The notes under the pieces were generated by a model. The model did not search any database. It was given only the letters and a program-made list of their open reading frames with translations, and was not told where the DNA came from. A stretch of 64,000 nucleotides of DNA, from the NCBI RefSeq assembly GCF_004745635.1, contig NZ_SRLB01000011.1, positions 124,001 through 188,000 on the forward strand. Reading direction: 5' to 3'. Of this stretch, positions 33,833 to 42,435 are shown piece after piece. This stretch comes from Methylobacterium nonmethylotrophicum (GTDB lineage: Bacteria > Pseudomonadota > Alphaproteobacteria > Rhizobiales > Beijerinckiaceae). A program made the translations under genes and the position numbers. Positions within the stretch are counted from its first letter, which is position 1; each line of letters opens with the position of its first letter.

Positions 33833-35434
33833 TCACGACGCCGTTCCCTTGGTCAGGTACCGGAAGTCCGGCTCGCGGCAGGGCTGGAACTGGTAGCCGT
33901 TGATCGTGCGCTGCATCGCGACGTCGTGGGTCGGCTGGGCGATCGGCACCATCGGCACCTCGCGCTCGGCGAGCGAGATGAAGTCGATCACGCTCTTCTG
34001 GTAGACCGCCGGATCCTCGGTGAAGCGGGCGGTGTCGATCAGCTTGTCGAGCGCCGGATTCTGGTAGGAGGCGATGTTGAAGATCGAATTCGCGCCGTGC
34101 AGGGTCCAGAACAGGTAGTAGTCGGGATAGTCGAGCCAGCCGGCGAAGCGGTTGAGCACCATCGGGTTGGTCTTCTTGGAGATCTCGCCGCGGAAATTCG
34201 CGCCCGGGATCTTGCCGATCTCGACGGTGATGCCGATGCCGGCGAGCGCCTCCTTGATCAGCACCGCCATCGGCTCGGCCACCGTGGCGTTGCCGGCGTC
34301 GAACAGGAGCGTGGTCGAGAGGCCGCCCGGCGCGGCCGCCTGAACCAGCGCCTTCGCCTTCTCCGGATTGGTCTTGTACGGGTAGGGTTGCGGCCAGGCG
34401 ACCCGCGGCGTCTCCGGCCCGCCCGACATGTCGAGGCCGCGGCCGAAGAGGGAGGCTTGAAGGATCTTCTCGTAGGGCAGCACCCAGGCGACCGCCTGGC
34501 GCAGGCGGACATCGGTGAACGGGCCGACCGCGGTGTTGAGATAGACCGACCAGACCCCGTTCGGGATCGGCACGCCCACGACCTTGATCTTGCCGGCGTC
34601 GATCAGGTCCTTGAAGTCCTTCGGCGGCAGCCCGTACGAGATGTCGGCGTCGCCCTTCTCGATGAGCGCCCGGCGGGTCGAGGGCGAGGCGATGTCGCGG
34701 GCGATGACCCGGCGCAGCTGCGGCAGCTTGCCGGAGGTCCAGGCGTCGTTGCGGACGTAGATCGTCTCGACGCCGGGCTTCCAGCTCTCGACCCGAAAGG
34801 CGCCGGATCCCGCGACGTTGTTCTTCAGCCACTCCTTGGCCCAGGGATCGCCGCCGCCGTTGCGCTGGGCCAGTTCCGCGTCGATCACGAACGGGATCGT
34901 GACCGCCAGGTTCGACATCGTCATCTTGTCCTTGCGGACGAAGTCGACGCGGAAGGTCCTGTCGTCGAGGGCGACGAACTGCTCAGGTCTTTCGAGCGAG
35001 CCGGCATTCATCTGCGTGGTCGCGAAGCCGCCGATCGACACCGCCCGGTCGAGGGACCACTTCACGTCCTTGGCGGTGACCGGCCGGCCTGAGTGGAACT
35101 TGGCGTCCCGGAGCTTGAAGGTGCAGCTCATCCCGTCGGAGGCGACCTGCCAGCTCTCGGCGAGCTCGCCCTCCAGATCGCCCATCTTGACCGCGTTGCC
35201 GCCGCCGCCCGGGATCGGCACCGGCTTGAAGCGCAGGAGCCGGTCGTAGCAGTTCAGCGCGACGCCGTTCACCGGCTGCGAGGCGCCGATGCCCTGCATG
35301 TCGAGGGAGTTCGGCCCGTATTCCTGCACCAGCAGCAGGGTCTCGTTGCGGGTCGGATTCTGCGCCTTCGCCTGACCCCTCGCCACGAAAGGCGCGGCGA
35401 GACCGGCGGCGAGGGCGGTGCGGCGGGTGATCAT
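33833..35434 (-). CDS. ABC transporter substrate-binding protein, family 5 (DppA-like)
   Basis: Periplasmic solute-binding protein of 533 aa. The N-terminus MITRRTALAAGLAAPFVARG has the twin-arginine pattern of a Tat or Sec signal, cleaved near QAKAQ. SBP_bac_5 features include AESWQVASDGMSCTFKLRD and KFHSGRPVTAKDVKWSLDR. Family members bind peptides, nickel or other small organics. Its operon partners (atzGEHF) suggest a carboxy-urea-, biuret- or ureide-type ligand; that is inference. It diverges from the GntR regulator gene at 35664. Confidence 0.9.
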   Translation of the reverse strand: MITRRTALAAGLAAPFVARGQAKAQNPTRNETLLLVQEYGPNSLDMQGIGASQPVNGVALNCYDRLLRFKPVPIPGGGGNAVKMGDLEGELAESWQVASDGMSCTFKLRDAKFHSGRPVTAKDVKWSLDRAVSIGGFATTQMNAGSLERPEQFVALDDRTFRVDFVRKDKMTMSNLAVTIPFVIDAELAQRNGGGDPWAKEWLKNNVAGSGAFRVESWKPGVETIYVRNDAWTSGKLPQLRRVIARDIASPSTRRALIEKGDADISYGLPPKDFKDLIDAGKIKVVGVPIPNGVWSVYLNTAVGPFTDVRLRQAVAWVLPYEKILQASLFGRGLDMSGGPETPRVAWPQPYPYKTNPEKAKALVQAAAPGGLSTTLLFDAGNATVAEPMAVLIKEALAGIGITVEIGKIPGANFRGEISKKTNPMVLNRFAGWLDYPDYYLFWTLHGANSIFNIASYQNPALDKLIDTARFTEDPAVYQKSVIDFISLAEREVPMVPIAQPTHDVAMQRTINGYQFQPCREPDFRYLTKGTAS

Positions 35435-35527
35435 GCGGCACGGACCTTCATCGAGCGAGAGGAGGCGAGCGCCCGCGACCGGCGGGTCAGCGCCGGGGTG
35501 AGGCAAGGTTCGGACCGGAACCGGAAA

Positions 35528-35557
35528 TTGCATGCAACGCTGCAAGAGCGCATGCAT
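35528..35557. promoter_or_regulatory. Candidate GntR operator region
   Basis: TTGCATGCAA (35528-35537) is a perfect 10-bp palindrome, followed at 35550-35557 by GCATGCAT and later by a related GATGCACGCATC block. The repeated TGCATGC words lie between the divergent binding-protein and GntR genes, where an FCD-type GntR protein would be expected to bind. Assignment is by position and symmetry only. Confidence 0.4.
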
Positions 35558-35663
35558 ATCGCCGAAGATGCACGCATCTAGTTTGAGCGCGAGCGTCGAT
35601 ATTTTGGGCAGGCCAGCCGCTTCAGGATGCGGCAGGGTCAGGGCCGGTCGGCACGGGGGCGAG

Positions 35664-36383
35664 ATGGACGAGCGGTCGGGACTGACACGGACCGAGCGGC
35701 TGGCGGCCGAGATCGCCGACGCGATCGTCACCGGCGCCCTCGAGCCGGGCAGCCGGCTCGACGAGCAGGCACTGGCGGAGCGCTACGGCGTGTCGCGCAC
35801 GCCGGTGCGCGAGGCCCTGCGCCAGCTCGGCACGTCGGGCCTCGTCGAGGTGCGGCCGCGCCGGGGCGCGGTGGTGGCGCAGGTGACGCCCGAGCAGCTC
35901 GCCGAATTGTTCGTCGCCATGGCGGAGATCGAGGCGACCTGCGCGCGGCTCGCCGCCCAGTCGATGAGCCCGCTCGAGCGCCGCCGCCTCGACGCCCTGC
36001 ACGACGCCATGGCCGACCTCGCCCGTGGCGGCGACCCGGCGGCCTATGCGAGGGCCAACACGGCGTTCCACGGCACGATCTACGCCGGCGCGCACAATGC
36101 GGTGCTCTCCGACTTCGCGCTCGGCCTGCGCCGCCGCCTCCAGCCCTACCGCGAGGCGCAGTTCCGCGTGAGCGGGCGGCTCGCCCGCTCGCATGCCGAG
36201 CACGGGGTCGTGGTCGCCGCGATCCTGGCGGGCCAGGCGGCGGAGGCGCATGCCGCGATGCTGCGGCACGTCACCCTGGTGGAGAATTCGGTGGAGGGGC
36301 TGCTGGGGCGGGAGGCCGGGGAGGAGGGCCGTCCCTCCCACGATGCCGGCCCGGGATCGCGCAGCGGAATGCGGAATGCGTGA
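35664..36383 (+). CDS. GntR-family regulator with FCD domain
   Basis: Regulator of 239 aa. The winged helix (about residues 8-75) has GSRLDEQALAERYGVSRTPVREALR. The helical FCD ligand domain follows, with the metal-binding positions suggested by ANTAFHGTIY and HAEHGVVVAAIL (conserved Asn and His residues). FCD GntR proteins usually sense small carboxylates. It is divergent from the transporter/atzGEHF operon and is its likely controller. The ATG at 35664 was chosen because it lines up with the family start. Confidence 0.88.
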   Translation: MDERSGLTRTERLAAEIADAIVTGALEPGSRLDEQALAERYGVSRTPVREALRQLGTSGLVEVRPRRGAVVAQVTPEQLAELFVAMAEIEATCARLAAQSMSPLERRRLDALHDAMADLARGGDPAAYARANTAFHGTIYAGAHNAVLSDFALGLRRRLQPYREAQFRVSGRLARSHAEHGVVVAAILAGQAAEAHAAMLRHVTLVENSVEGLLGREAGEEGRPSHDAGPGSRSGMRNA

Positions 36384-36453
36384 CGCCGACGTCGACGACG
36401 AGGCCAAACGCGTTCCGCCTCGCCCTGCCGCGCCGCGTGATCGGCATTTACAT

Positions 36454-36612
36454 TCCCACCCCGAACCTCATCCTGAGGTGCTGGGCGATCGGAGATCGCG
36501 CAGCCTCGAAGGAGGGCTCCAGGGATCGCACAGACTTCTGGAGCCCTCCTTCGAGGCTCCTTTCACGTGCGATCTTCGATCGCCAGCACCTCAGGATGAG
36601 GTTACGGGTAGG
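36454..36612. repeat. Palindromic repeat, family B, copy 3
   Basis: Arms CCCACCCCGAACCTCATCC-TGAGGTGCTGGCGATCG-type sequence and CGATCGCCAGCACC-TCAGGATGAGGTTACGGGT. The core is CCTCGAAGGAGGGCTCCAG / CTGGAGCCCTCCTTCGAGG, identical to copies 2 and 4. It lies between the convergent GntR and Bug-type binding-protein genes, so it may also serve as a bidirectional transcription end. The rest of the 282-bp gap shows nothing else. Confidence 0.85.
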
Positions 36613-36665
36613 AGGAAGGACTTGCCCTCGAGCGACCGGCTCTCGGAACGGCCGGACCACCGCCC

Positions 36666-37637
36666 TCAATCCAGCGTCGTTCCCGACTGCTTCACCACCG
36701 CCCCCCACTTCGCGATCTCGTCGGCCATGAACGCCCCGAAGGCGTCGGGCGACAGGGGCCGGGAGGTGGCGCCGAGGCCGGCGAACTTCGCCGCGGTCGC
36801 CGGCTCCTGCAGCGCCCGCACCGTCTCGGCGTTGAGGCGCGCGACGATCTCCGGCGGCGTGCCCTTCGGCACGACGAGGCCGTTCCACGCGATGGCGACG
36901 TAGCCCGGCAGGGCGGCCTCGGCGATGGTCGGGATGTCCTTCACGAGCGGCAGCCGCTCGGTCGAGGTGATGCCGAGCGCCCGCACCCGACCGCCCTCGA
37001 CATGGGCGAGCACCGATTGGGTCGTGTCGAACATCAGGTCGCAGCGCCCGGCGATGACGTCGGTGATCGCCGGGGCGCTGCCGCGATAGGGGATGTGGGT
37101 GAGCTTGATGCCCGCCATCGCGGCGAACAGCTCGGCGGCGAGATGCGTCGACTGGCCGATGCCCGACGTGGCGTAGTTGAGGGCGCCGGGCTTGGCCTTG
37201 GCGGCGGCGATCAGCTCGGCGATTGAGCGCGGGCCCGACTGCGCCGGGACCACCAGCACCAGCGGGTTCTCGGTCAGGAGCGCCACCGGCGCGAAGCTCT
37301 TCAGGGTGTCGTAGTTGAGCTTGCGAAACAGCGTCATGTTGATGGCATGCGCCGTGGTGGCGACGCCGAGGGTGTAGCCGTCGGCGGCGGCCCGGGCGAC
37401 GACCTCGAGGCCGAGATTGCCGCCCGCCCCCGGCCGGTTGTCGACGACGAGGGGCTGGCCCAGCGCCTGCGCCAGCCGGTCGCCGACGATGCGGGCGGTG
37501 ATGTCGGTCGAGCCGCCGGGCGGATAGGGCACCACGACGGAGATCGGCCGGGCCGGCCAGGCGGCGGCGCGGACCGGGCGGGCGTTCAGCGCGAGGGTGC
37601 CGGCGAGGCCGGCGACGACGTCACGGCGGCGGATCAT
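36666..37637 (-). CDS. Bug/TctC-family tripartite tricarboxylate-type binding protein
   Basis: Periplasmic binding protein of 323 aa. Twin-arginine-like start MIRRRDVVAGLAG and a signal region end near RPVRAAA. The Bug motifs are clear: VVVPYPPGGSTDITAR, VDNRPGAGGNLGLE, and INMTLFRKLNYD. Bug proteins bind carboxylates and their derivatives. No tctA/tctB membrane genes are nearby, as is frequent for Bug expansions. It is the last gene of the minus-strand operon and overlaps the acyl-CoA synthetase gene by ATGA, so it may report or deliver the acid that the synthetase activates. Confidence 0.9.
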   Translation of the reverse strand: MIRRRDVVAGLAGTLALNARPVRAAAWPARPISVVVPYPPGGSTDITARIVGDRLAQALGQPLVVDNRPGAGGNLGLEVVARAAADGYTLGVATTAHAINMTLFRKLNYDTLKSFAPVALLTENPLVLVVPAQSGPRSIAELIAAAKAKPGALNYATSGIGQSTHLAAELFAAMAGIKLTHIPYRGSAPAITDVIAGRCDLMFDTTQSVLAHVEGGRVRALGITSTERLPLVKDIPTIAEAALPGYVAIAWNGLVVPKGTPPEIVARLNAETVRALQEPATAAKFAGLGATSRPLSPDAFGAFMADEIAKWGAVVKQSGTTLD

Positions 37638-39727
37638 GGCATGCTCCCGTCCACGAACACGACGGCGTCCAGCGCCAGGCAGTCGCCCGGCTCGGGGCCG
37701 ACCAGCATCGGGTTGACGTCGAGGCTGGCGATGCCCGGTGTCGCCGTCATCAGCTCGCCCACCGCCACCGCGGCGGCGAGATAGGGCTCGATCGCCCACG
37801 GCTTCTCGCCGCGTACGCCCGCGATGAGCGGCGCGATCCGCAGGCGGTGAAGCGCCCGCCGCACGTCGGCTTCCGTGAACGGCGGCAGCAGCAGGGCGAC
37901 GTCCGGCATCGCCTCGACGTATGTGCCGCCGTCGCCCACCACCACGACGGGTCCGAAGAACGGGTCGCGGTGCGCGCCGAGCACCAGCTCGCGCCGCCCG
38001 CGCGCCATCGCTGCGACGATGACGCCGGTGAAGGCGTGGCCGGCCCCCGCCAGCCCCGCCCGGCAGGCCTCGAAGGCGGCACGGACGGCTTGCGCCCCGC
38101 TCAGCCCCAGATGGACGAGGCCGAGCTCGCTCTTGTGCGCCACCGCGGCCGAGCAGCCCTTCACGGCCACCGGCCCGCCGATCTCCGAGGCCGCGGCGAC
38201 CGCCTCCTCGGCCGTGCGGCAGAGGCGGTGGCGCACCACCGGCACGCCGGCCCGCGCCAGGAGCGCCAGGCTCTCCGCCTCGTCGAGGAGGCGTGGCGGC
38301 GCCTCGGCGGGTGGGGGAGGGGCCGGGTGCGGCGGGCGGCCCGCGGCCGCCGCCATCCGCTCGTGATGGGCGATGAACTGGGACAGCGCCCGCACCGCCT
38401 CGCCCTCGCCGGAGAAGACCGGCAGGCCGCGGGCGCGGAACGGCGCAGCGACGAGCTCCTGCGGCGCGACGATCACCACCGGCTTTCCCGTCGCGGCCGC
38501 GAAGGCGGCGGTGTCGCGGCCGAAATCGTCGACCGCGTAGGCGCGGCCCGCCACCGGCACCCCGACCAGGAAGGCGTCGGCGGACGGGTCCTCGGCGATC
38601 ACCGGCAGGATCTGGCTGAACAGGGCGGAGTTCGTCATCAGCGCCGCCGTGATGTCGACCGGGTTGCGGGTCGCGGCGAAGCTCGGGAGGATCGCCCGCA
38701 GGCGGCCCTGCGTGCCGTCGGCCAGCGGCGCCAGCTCGAGCCCGGCCGCCGAGGCCGCGTCCGCCGCCATCACGCAGGTCGCGCCCGAATTGCTGATCGC
38801 CACCATGCGGCGGCCCCCCGGTGTCCAGCCCTTCAGGTACAGCTCGGCCGCCGCGACGAGGTCGGTGGTGTCTTGCGCCCGCCAGATCCCGTGCTGCTCC
38901 AGGAAGGCATCGACCAGCCGGTCCTCGTTGGCGAGCGCCCCGGTATGGGACTGCGCCGCGGCCTGGCCGGCGGCGGTGCGGCCGGATTTCAGCGCCACGA
39001 TCGGCAGGCCGCGCGCCCGGGCGACCGCGGCGGCCTCCGCCAGATGGTGCGGGTCGGGAATGCTCTCGAGGTAGAGGAGCAGCAGCTTGAGGGCCGGATC
39101 GGCCGCCACCGCCGCGGCGAGCTCGCACACCGTCACGTCGGCGTCGTTGCCGGTGGCGTGGGTGTGGCGCACGCCGATGCCGCGGCCGCGGAGCAGCCCG
39201 TAGGGCACGACGCTCATCGCCCCGCTCTGGCTGACGATGCCGACCGGCCCGTCCTGCGGCGCGACCTCCAGGAACATGCTGGAGAAGCTCGGCACCGCGC
39301 CGGTGCCGAAATTGGCCAAGCCCTGCGAGTTCGGGCCGATCATCCGCAGGCCCCGGGCCCGGGCGCGGGCCACCATCGCGCGCTGCGCCGCTTGCGCCGC
39401 CGGATCCTCGGTCTCGCCGAAGCCCGAGGCCATCATGATCGCGACCTTGACGCCGATCTCGGCGCATTCGTCGAGGGCCGCCACCGCCGCCTCGCCCGGC
39501 ACCGCGATGATCGCGAGGTCGGGCGCCCGCGCCAGGGCCGAGAGCCGCGGCACCGTGCGCCGGCCCTGGACCTCGTCGCGCTTCGGGTTGACCGGCCAGA
39601 CCTCGCCGCGAAAGCCGAATCGCGACAGGTAGAGGAGCGGCCTTCCGCCGATCTTGTCGGGATTCTCTGAGGCGCCGATCACCGCGATCGAGTGCGGGTC
39701 GAGGGCGGCCTGGAGGCTCGACGTCAT
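37634..39727 (-). CDS. ADP-forming acyl-CoA synthetase
   Basis: Cytosolic fused acyl-CoA synthetase (697 aa) that couples CoA thioester formation to ATP/ADP. The N-terminal CoA-binding domain has IAVIGASENPDKIGGRPL. Succinyl-CoA-synthetase-like flavodoxin domains carry GPNSQGLANFG and SQSGAMS, and the expected phospho-histidine lies in QSHTGALANEDR. A C-terminal ATP-grasp domain (from about residue 470) includes PVAVKGCSAAVAHKSELG. A Pro/Ala linker lies near residue 455. The acid is unknown; the operon context indicates an exogenous carboxylate. Confidence 0.9.
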   Translation of the reverse strand: MTSSLQAALDPHSIAVIGASENPDKIGGRPLLYLSRFGFRGEVWPVNPKRDEVQGRRTVPRLSALARAPDLAIIAVPGEAAVAALDECAEIGVKVAIMMASGFGETEDPAAQAAQRAMVARARARGLRMIGPNSQGLANFGTGAVPSFSSMFLEVAPQDGPVGIVSQSGAMSVVPYGLLRGRGIGVRHTHATGNDADVTVCELAAAVAADPALKLLLLYLESIPDPHHLAEAAAVARARGLPIVALKSGRTAAGQAAAQSHTGALANEDRLVDAFLEQHGIWRAQDTTDLVAAAELYLKGWTPGGRRMVAISNSGATCVMAADAASAAGLELAPLADGTQGRLRAILPSFAATRNPVDITAALMTNSALFSQILPVIAEDPSADAFLVGVPVAGRAYAVDDFGRDTAAFAAATGKPVVIVAPQELVAAPFRARGLPVFSGEGEAVRALSQFIAHHERMAAAAGRPPHPAPPPPAEAPPRLLDEAESLALLARAGVPVVRHRLCRTAEEAVAAASEIGGPVAVKGCSAAVAHKSELGLVHLGLSGAQAVRAAFEACRAGLAGAGHAFTGVIVAAMARGRRELVLGAHRDPFFGPVVVVGDGGTYVEAMPDVALLLPPFTEADVRRALHRLRIAPLIAGVRGEKPWAIEPYLAAAVAVGELMTATPGIASLDVNPMLVGPEPGDCLALDAVVFVDGSMP

Positions 39728-40092
39728 GGTGTGCCCTCCGGGGCGACGAACGGGACGAGGCCGGCCCCGAAGGCGCGGAACGTCGTGCGGACGGCATCGC
39801 CGATCGCGACGCCCTTGAGCGGGCAATGCGCCATGAAGCGGAAGCCCTCCTCGGCGTCGACCAGCGCGATGCCGTAGGGCGCGTGGGCGCTGAGGTCGGC
39901 CGAGGGCGCGCGCGCCACCACCGTGACGGCGTAGACCGTGCCGCGGCCGGAAGCCCTCTCGACCGAGAGATCCTCGCTTCCGCATTCCGGGCAGAAGGGG
40001 CGGCGGACATACTGGACGTGGCGGCAGGCGCGGCAGCGCGCGAGCGTCAGGCCCTCGCCGCCCGTCGTCCAGTCCGGGATCTCCGCGCTCAT
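39724..40092 (-). CDS. DUF35 zinc-ribbon/OB-fold protein, partner of the thiolase
   Basis: Protein of 122 aa. The N-terminal zinc ribbon is CRACRHVQYVRRPFCPECG (two CxxC pairs), followed by an OB-fold with GRGTVYAVTVVARAP. DUF35 proteins form complexes with thiolase-like enzymes, often as an acyl-CoA channel or binding partner. It lies between the thiolase and the acyl-CoA synthetase genes and overlaps both by ATGA, which supports a physical complex with the thiolase. Confidence 0.88.
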   Translation of the reverse strand: MSAEIPDWTTGGEGLTLARCRACRHVQYVRRPFCPECGSEDLSVERASGRGTVYAVTVVARAPSADLSAHAPYGIALVDAEEGFRFMAHCPLKGVAIGDAVRTTFRAFGAGLVPFVAPEGTP

Positions 40093-41219
40093 CGGCCGTT
40101 CTCCAGGACGAGGCTGACATGGGAGGAGAGCACGCCGCCGTCGCCGTGGAGCAGCGCCAGCGCCGGCGGGGCGACCTGGCGCGGCCCGGCCGCTCCGCGC
40201 ATCTGCCGCACGGTCTCGGCGAGATGGGCCATCGCGCCGCCGACGCCGCAATGGCCGTAGCTCAGGAGGCCGCCATGGGTGTTGAGCGGCATGGCGCCAT
40301 CGGGAGAAAAATGCCCCTCGCGGGCGAGCCGCCCGGCGGCGCCACGGGGCGCGAGGCCGATCTCCTCCAGGAGGATCGCCAGCGTGATGGTGAAGCTGTC
40401 GTAGATCGCTGCGTAGCCGATGTCGGTGAGCGCGACACCGGATTGCGCCAGGGCCCGGGCGGCGCTGTCGCCCGCCCCGAAGGCGGTCAGCGAGGGTGCC
40501 GCGCTGACATGCTGGTGGGTGTGGGCCTGCGCCGCGCCGCGGATCGCCGGGCCGGGCCGCGCGGCATCCGCCCGCTCGATCACGAAGGCGGCGCCGCCAT
40601 CCGAGACCGGGCAGCAATCGAGCAGGCGCAACGGCGTGGCGATGGGCTTGGAGTCCCGCACCATCGCGGCGGTGATCGGCTCGGTCAGGTGGGCGCCGGG
40701 CGTGCGGGCGGCGTTCGCCCGCATCAGCACCGCGAGTTCGGCGCTGTCCTCGATCCCGTATTCGTAGGCGTAGCGGGAGGCGACGAGGCCGTAATAGGCG
40801 GGGATCGTGGGGCCCAGCGGCACCTCGTAGGTCGGGTGGCCGACCTGGGCGAGCGTCTGGATCGCCGCGTCGCGGGACTGGCCCGACAGCCGGTTCTCGC
40901 CGGCCACCACCAGGATCCGCCGCACCGCACCCGCTTCGACCATCAGATGGGCGAGCATCACCAGGGCAAAGCCCGTGGCGCCGCCGAGCTGGACCGCGTG
41001 GGCATAGGACGGGCGCAGGCCGAAATGCTCGGCGAACACCGTCGAGAGCATCAGGTGCGGGTGCGTGGTCGAGTAGCCGGTGATCAGGCCGTCGACCTCG
41101 CGCCGCTCCAGCCCGGCATCCGCAAGGGCATCCGTCGCGGCGCGGCTCATCAGGTCGAGGGTGGAGGCGCCGGCGAGGCGCCCGAACGGGGTGAGGCCGA
41201 TGCCGGTGACGACGCTCAT
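40089..41219 (-). CDS. Thiolase-like protein (SCP-x/lipid-transfer type)
   Basis: Thiolase-fold enzyme of 376 aa, first gene of the minus-strand operon. VTGIGLTPFGRLAG at the N-terminus and C-terminal NTHGGLLSYGHCGVGGAMAHL match the non-condensing SCP-x group. The usual active-site cysteine near residue 85 is not obvious: the equivalent stretch reads HAVQLGGATGFAL. The C-terminal HCG-type element (YGHCGVGG) is kept. Relatives act as DUF35-dependent thiolases, or as aldolases that split side-chain acyl-CoAs. Whether this one cleaves by thiolysis or retro-aldol cannot be decided. Confidence 0.82.
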   Translation of the reverse strand: MSVVTGIGLTPFGRLAGASTLDLMSRAATDALADAGLERREVDGLITGYSTTHPHLMLSTVFAEHFGLRPSYAHAVQLGGATGFALVMLAHLMVEAGAVRRILVVAGENRLSGQSRDAAIQTLAQVGHPTYEVPLGPTIPAYYGLVASRYAYEYGIEDSAELAVLMRANAARTPGAHLTEPITAAMVRDSKPIATPLRLLDCCPVSDGGAAFVIERADAARPGPAIRGAAQAHTHQHVSAAPSLTAFGAGDSAARALAQSGVALTDIGYAAIYDSFTITLAILLEEIGLAPRGAAGRLAREGHFSPDGAMPLNTHGGLLSYGHCGVGGAMAHLAETVRQMRGAAGPRQVAPPALALLHGDGGVLSSHVSLVLENGR

Positions 41220-41609
41220 CGGGCGGGCTCGCCAGGGCAGCGGGCACGCGCATGCATCCGCATGGCGGAACGAGGCATCGGGCGTCCTCCGGGCCGGGTC
41301 GTTGCGGGCTCAGCCGGCCGACCTCCTGGCGAAGTGTGAGAGGATGGTTGCCTTCCGGCGGAGAGCCTGTCAACGTCGTTCCGTGCCGGGTAACGACCGT
41401 GGTCGTCGCCGGGTCGGGAGAGCGGATATCGACCGGAATGGTTCCGCCAGACGGAACCAGCCCATCGAAGGGCGGCGGTATCGGGAACGCGTGAGAGGCG
41501 CCATGCACCGTCGGCCGGGCCTGGATTCGCGTGCGTCGCCGGGGGCGGCTCGCCGGCCGGCCGGGCGCTTCGCGACGAGGGACCGCCCGCGCGACGGCTG
41601 CGAGGCCGC
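41220..41609. promoter_or_regulatory. Divergent regulatory region with IclR operator candidate (41440-41458)
   Basis: No gene is supported in this 390-bp gap between the divergent thiolase and IclR genes. GGTTCCG-CCAGA-CGGAACC (41440-41458) is a perfect 7+7 inverted repeat, the size of a typical IclR-family site. A related GTTCCGTG word occurs at about 41380. Promoters for both directions should lie here, but no confident -35/-10 was seen. Confidence 0.5.
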
Positions 41610-42422
41610 ATGAGCCCGGCCGCCTCCGACACGGCCGACGATGCGGCCCCCGCCGCGCCCGAGCCCAACGCCGTCCAGAAGGTCTGCGCCGTCCTGCGCG
41701 CGCTCGCTGCGCCCACGCCCCGGCGCCTGACCGAGCTCTCGGCCGAGACGGGGCTCAACAAGGTGACGGCGTTGCGCATCCTCGACACCCTGGCGCAGGA
41801 GGGTTTTGCCGCCCGCGCGGCCGACGGGCGGCGCTGGCGGCCCGGGCCCGAACTGCTGGCGCTCGCCGCCAGCGCCGGCCGGCCCGACGACCTGCGGGCG
41901 CTGGCGCGGCCGAGCCTGGTGCGGCTCGCCGAGCTCTCCGGCGACACGGTGCTGCTCTCGGTCAGGAGCGGCGTCGAGGCGGTCTGCATCGAGCGCGAGG
42001 TCGGCTCCTACCCGATCCGGGCCAACTACCTCGACATCGGCAGCCGCCGCCCCCTCGGGGTCGGGGCCGGCGCCATGGCGCTCCTCGCCTGGCTGCCCGA
42101 CCGGGAGGTCGACGCGATCCTGGGGATCGTGGTCCAGCGCCTCGGGCCCTATCCGCGCCTCAGCCAGGCGGAGATCCGCACCCGCGTGGCGGAATCGCGG
42201 GCGCGCGGCTACGTCGTGCTCCTCGACCAGGTCGTCGACACGATGGGGGCGATCGGCGTGCCGGTGCGCGATGCCACCGGCCGCACCGTTGCGGCGATCA
42301 GCATCGCGGCGCTCACCACCCGCATCCGGGCGCGCGAGGCGGAGCTGGCGGATGCCTTGCGGCGCGAGGCCGACCTGATGGAGCGCGAGCGGATCCCGGC
42401 GGGGCAGGGGGGTGGGGGGTGA
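41610..42422 (+). CDS. IclR-family transcriptional regulator
   Basis: Regulator of 270 aa. The N-terminal winged helix (about residues 20-85) has LTELSAETGLNKVTALRILDTL. The effector-binding GAF-like domain follows, with VEAVCIEREVGSYPIR, GVGAGAMALLAWLP and ALTTRIRA. It stands between the minus-strand thiolase operon and the plus-strand enolase-superfamily/ABC operon and could control both. IclR proteins often sense aromatic or aliphatic acids from catabolic pathways. Confidence 0.9.
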   Translation: MSPAASDTADDAAPAAPEPNAVQKVCAVLRALAAPTPRRLTELSAETGLNKVTALRILDTLAQEGFAARAADGRRWRPGPELLALAASAGRPDDLRALARPSLVRLAELSGDTVLLSVRSGVEAVCIEREVGSYPIRANYLDIGSRRPLGVGAGAMALLAWLPDREVDAILGIVVQRLGPYPRLSQAEIRTRVAESRARGYVVLLDQVVDTMGAIGVPVRDATGRTVAAISIAALTTRIRAREAELADALRREADLMERERIPAGQGGGG

Positions 42423-42435
42423 GAACGACTTCGAC

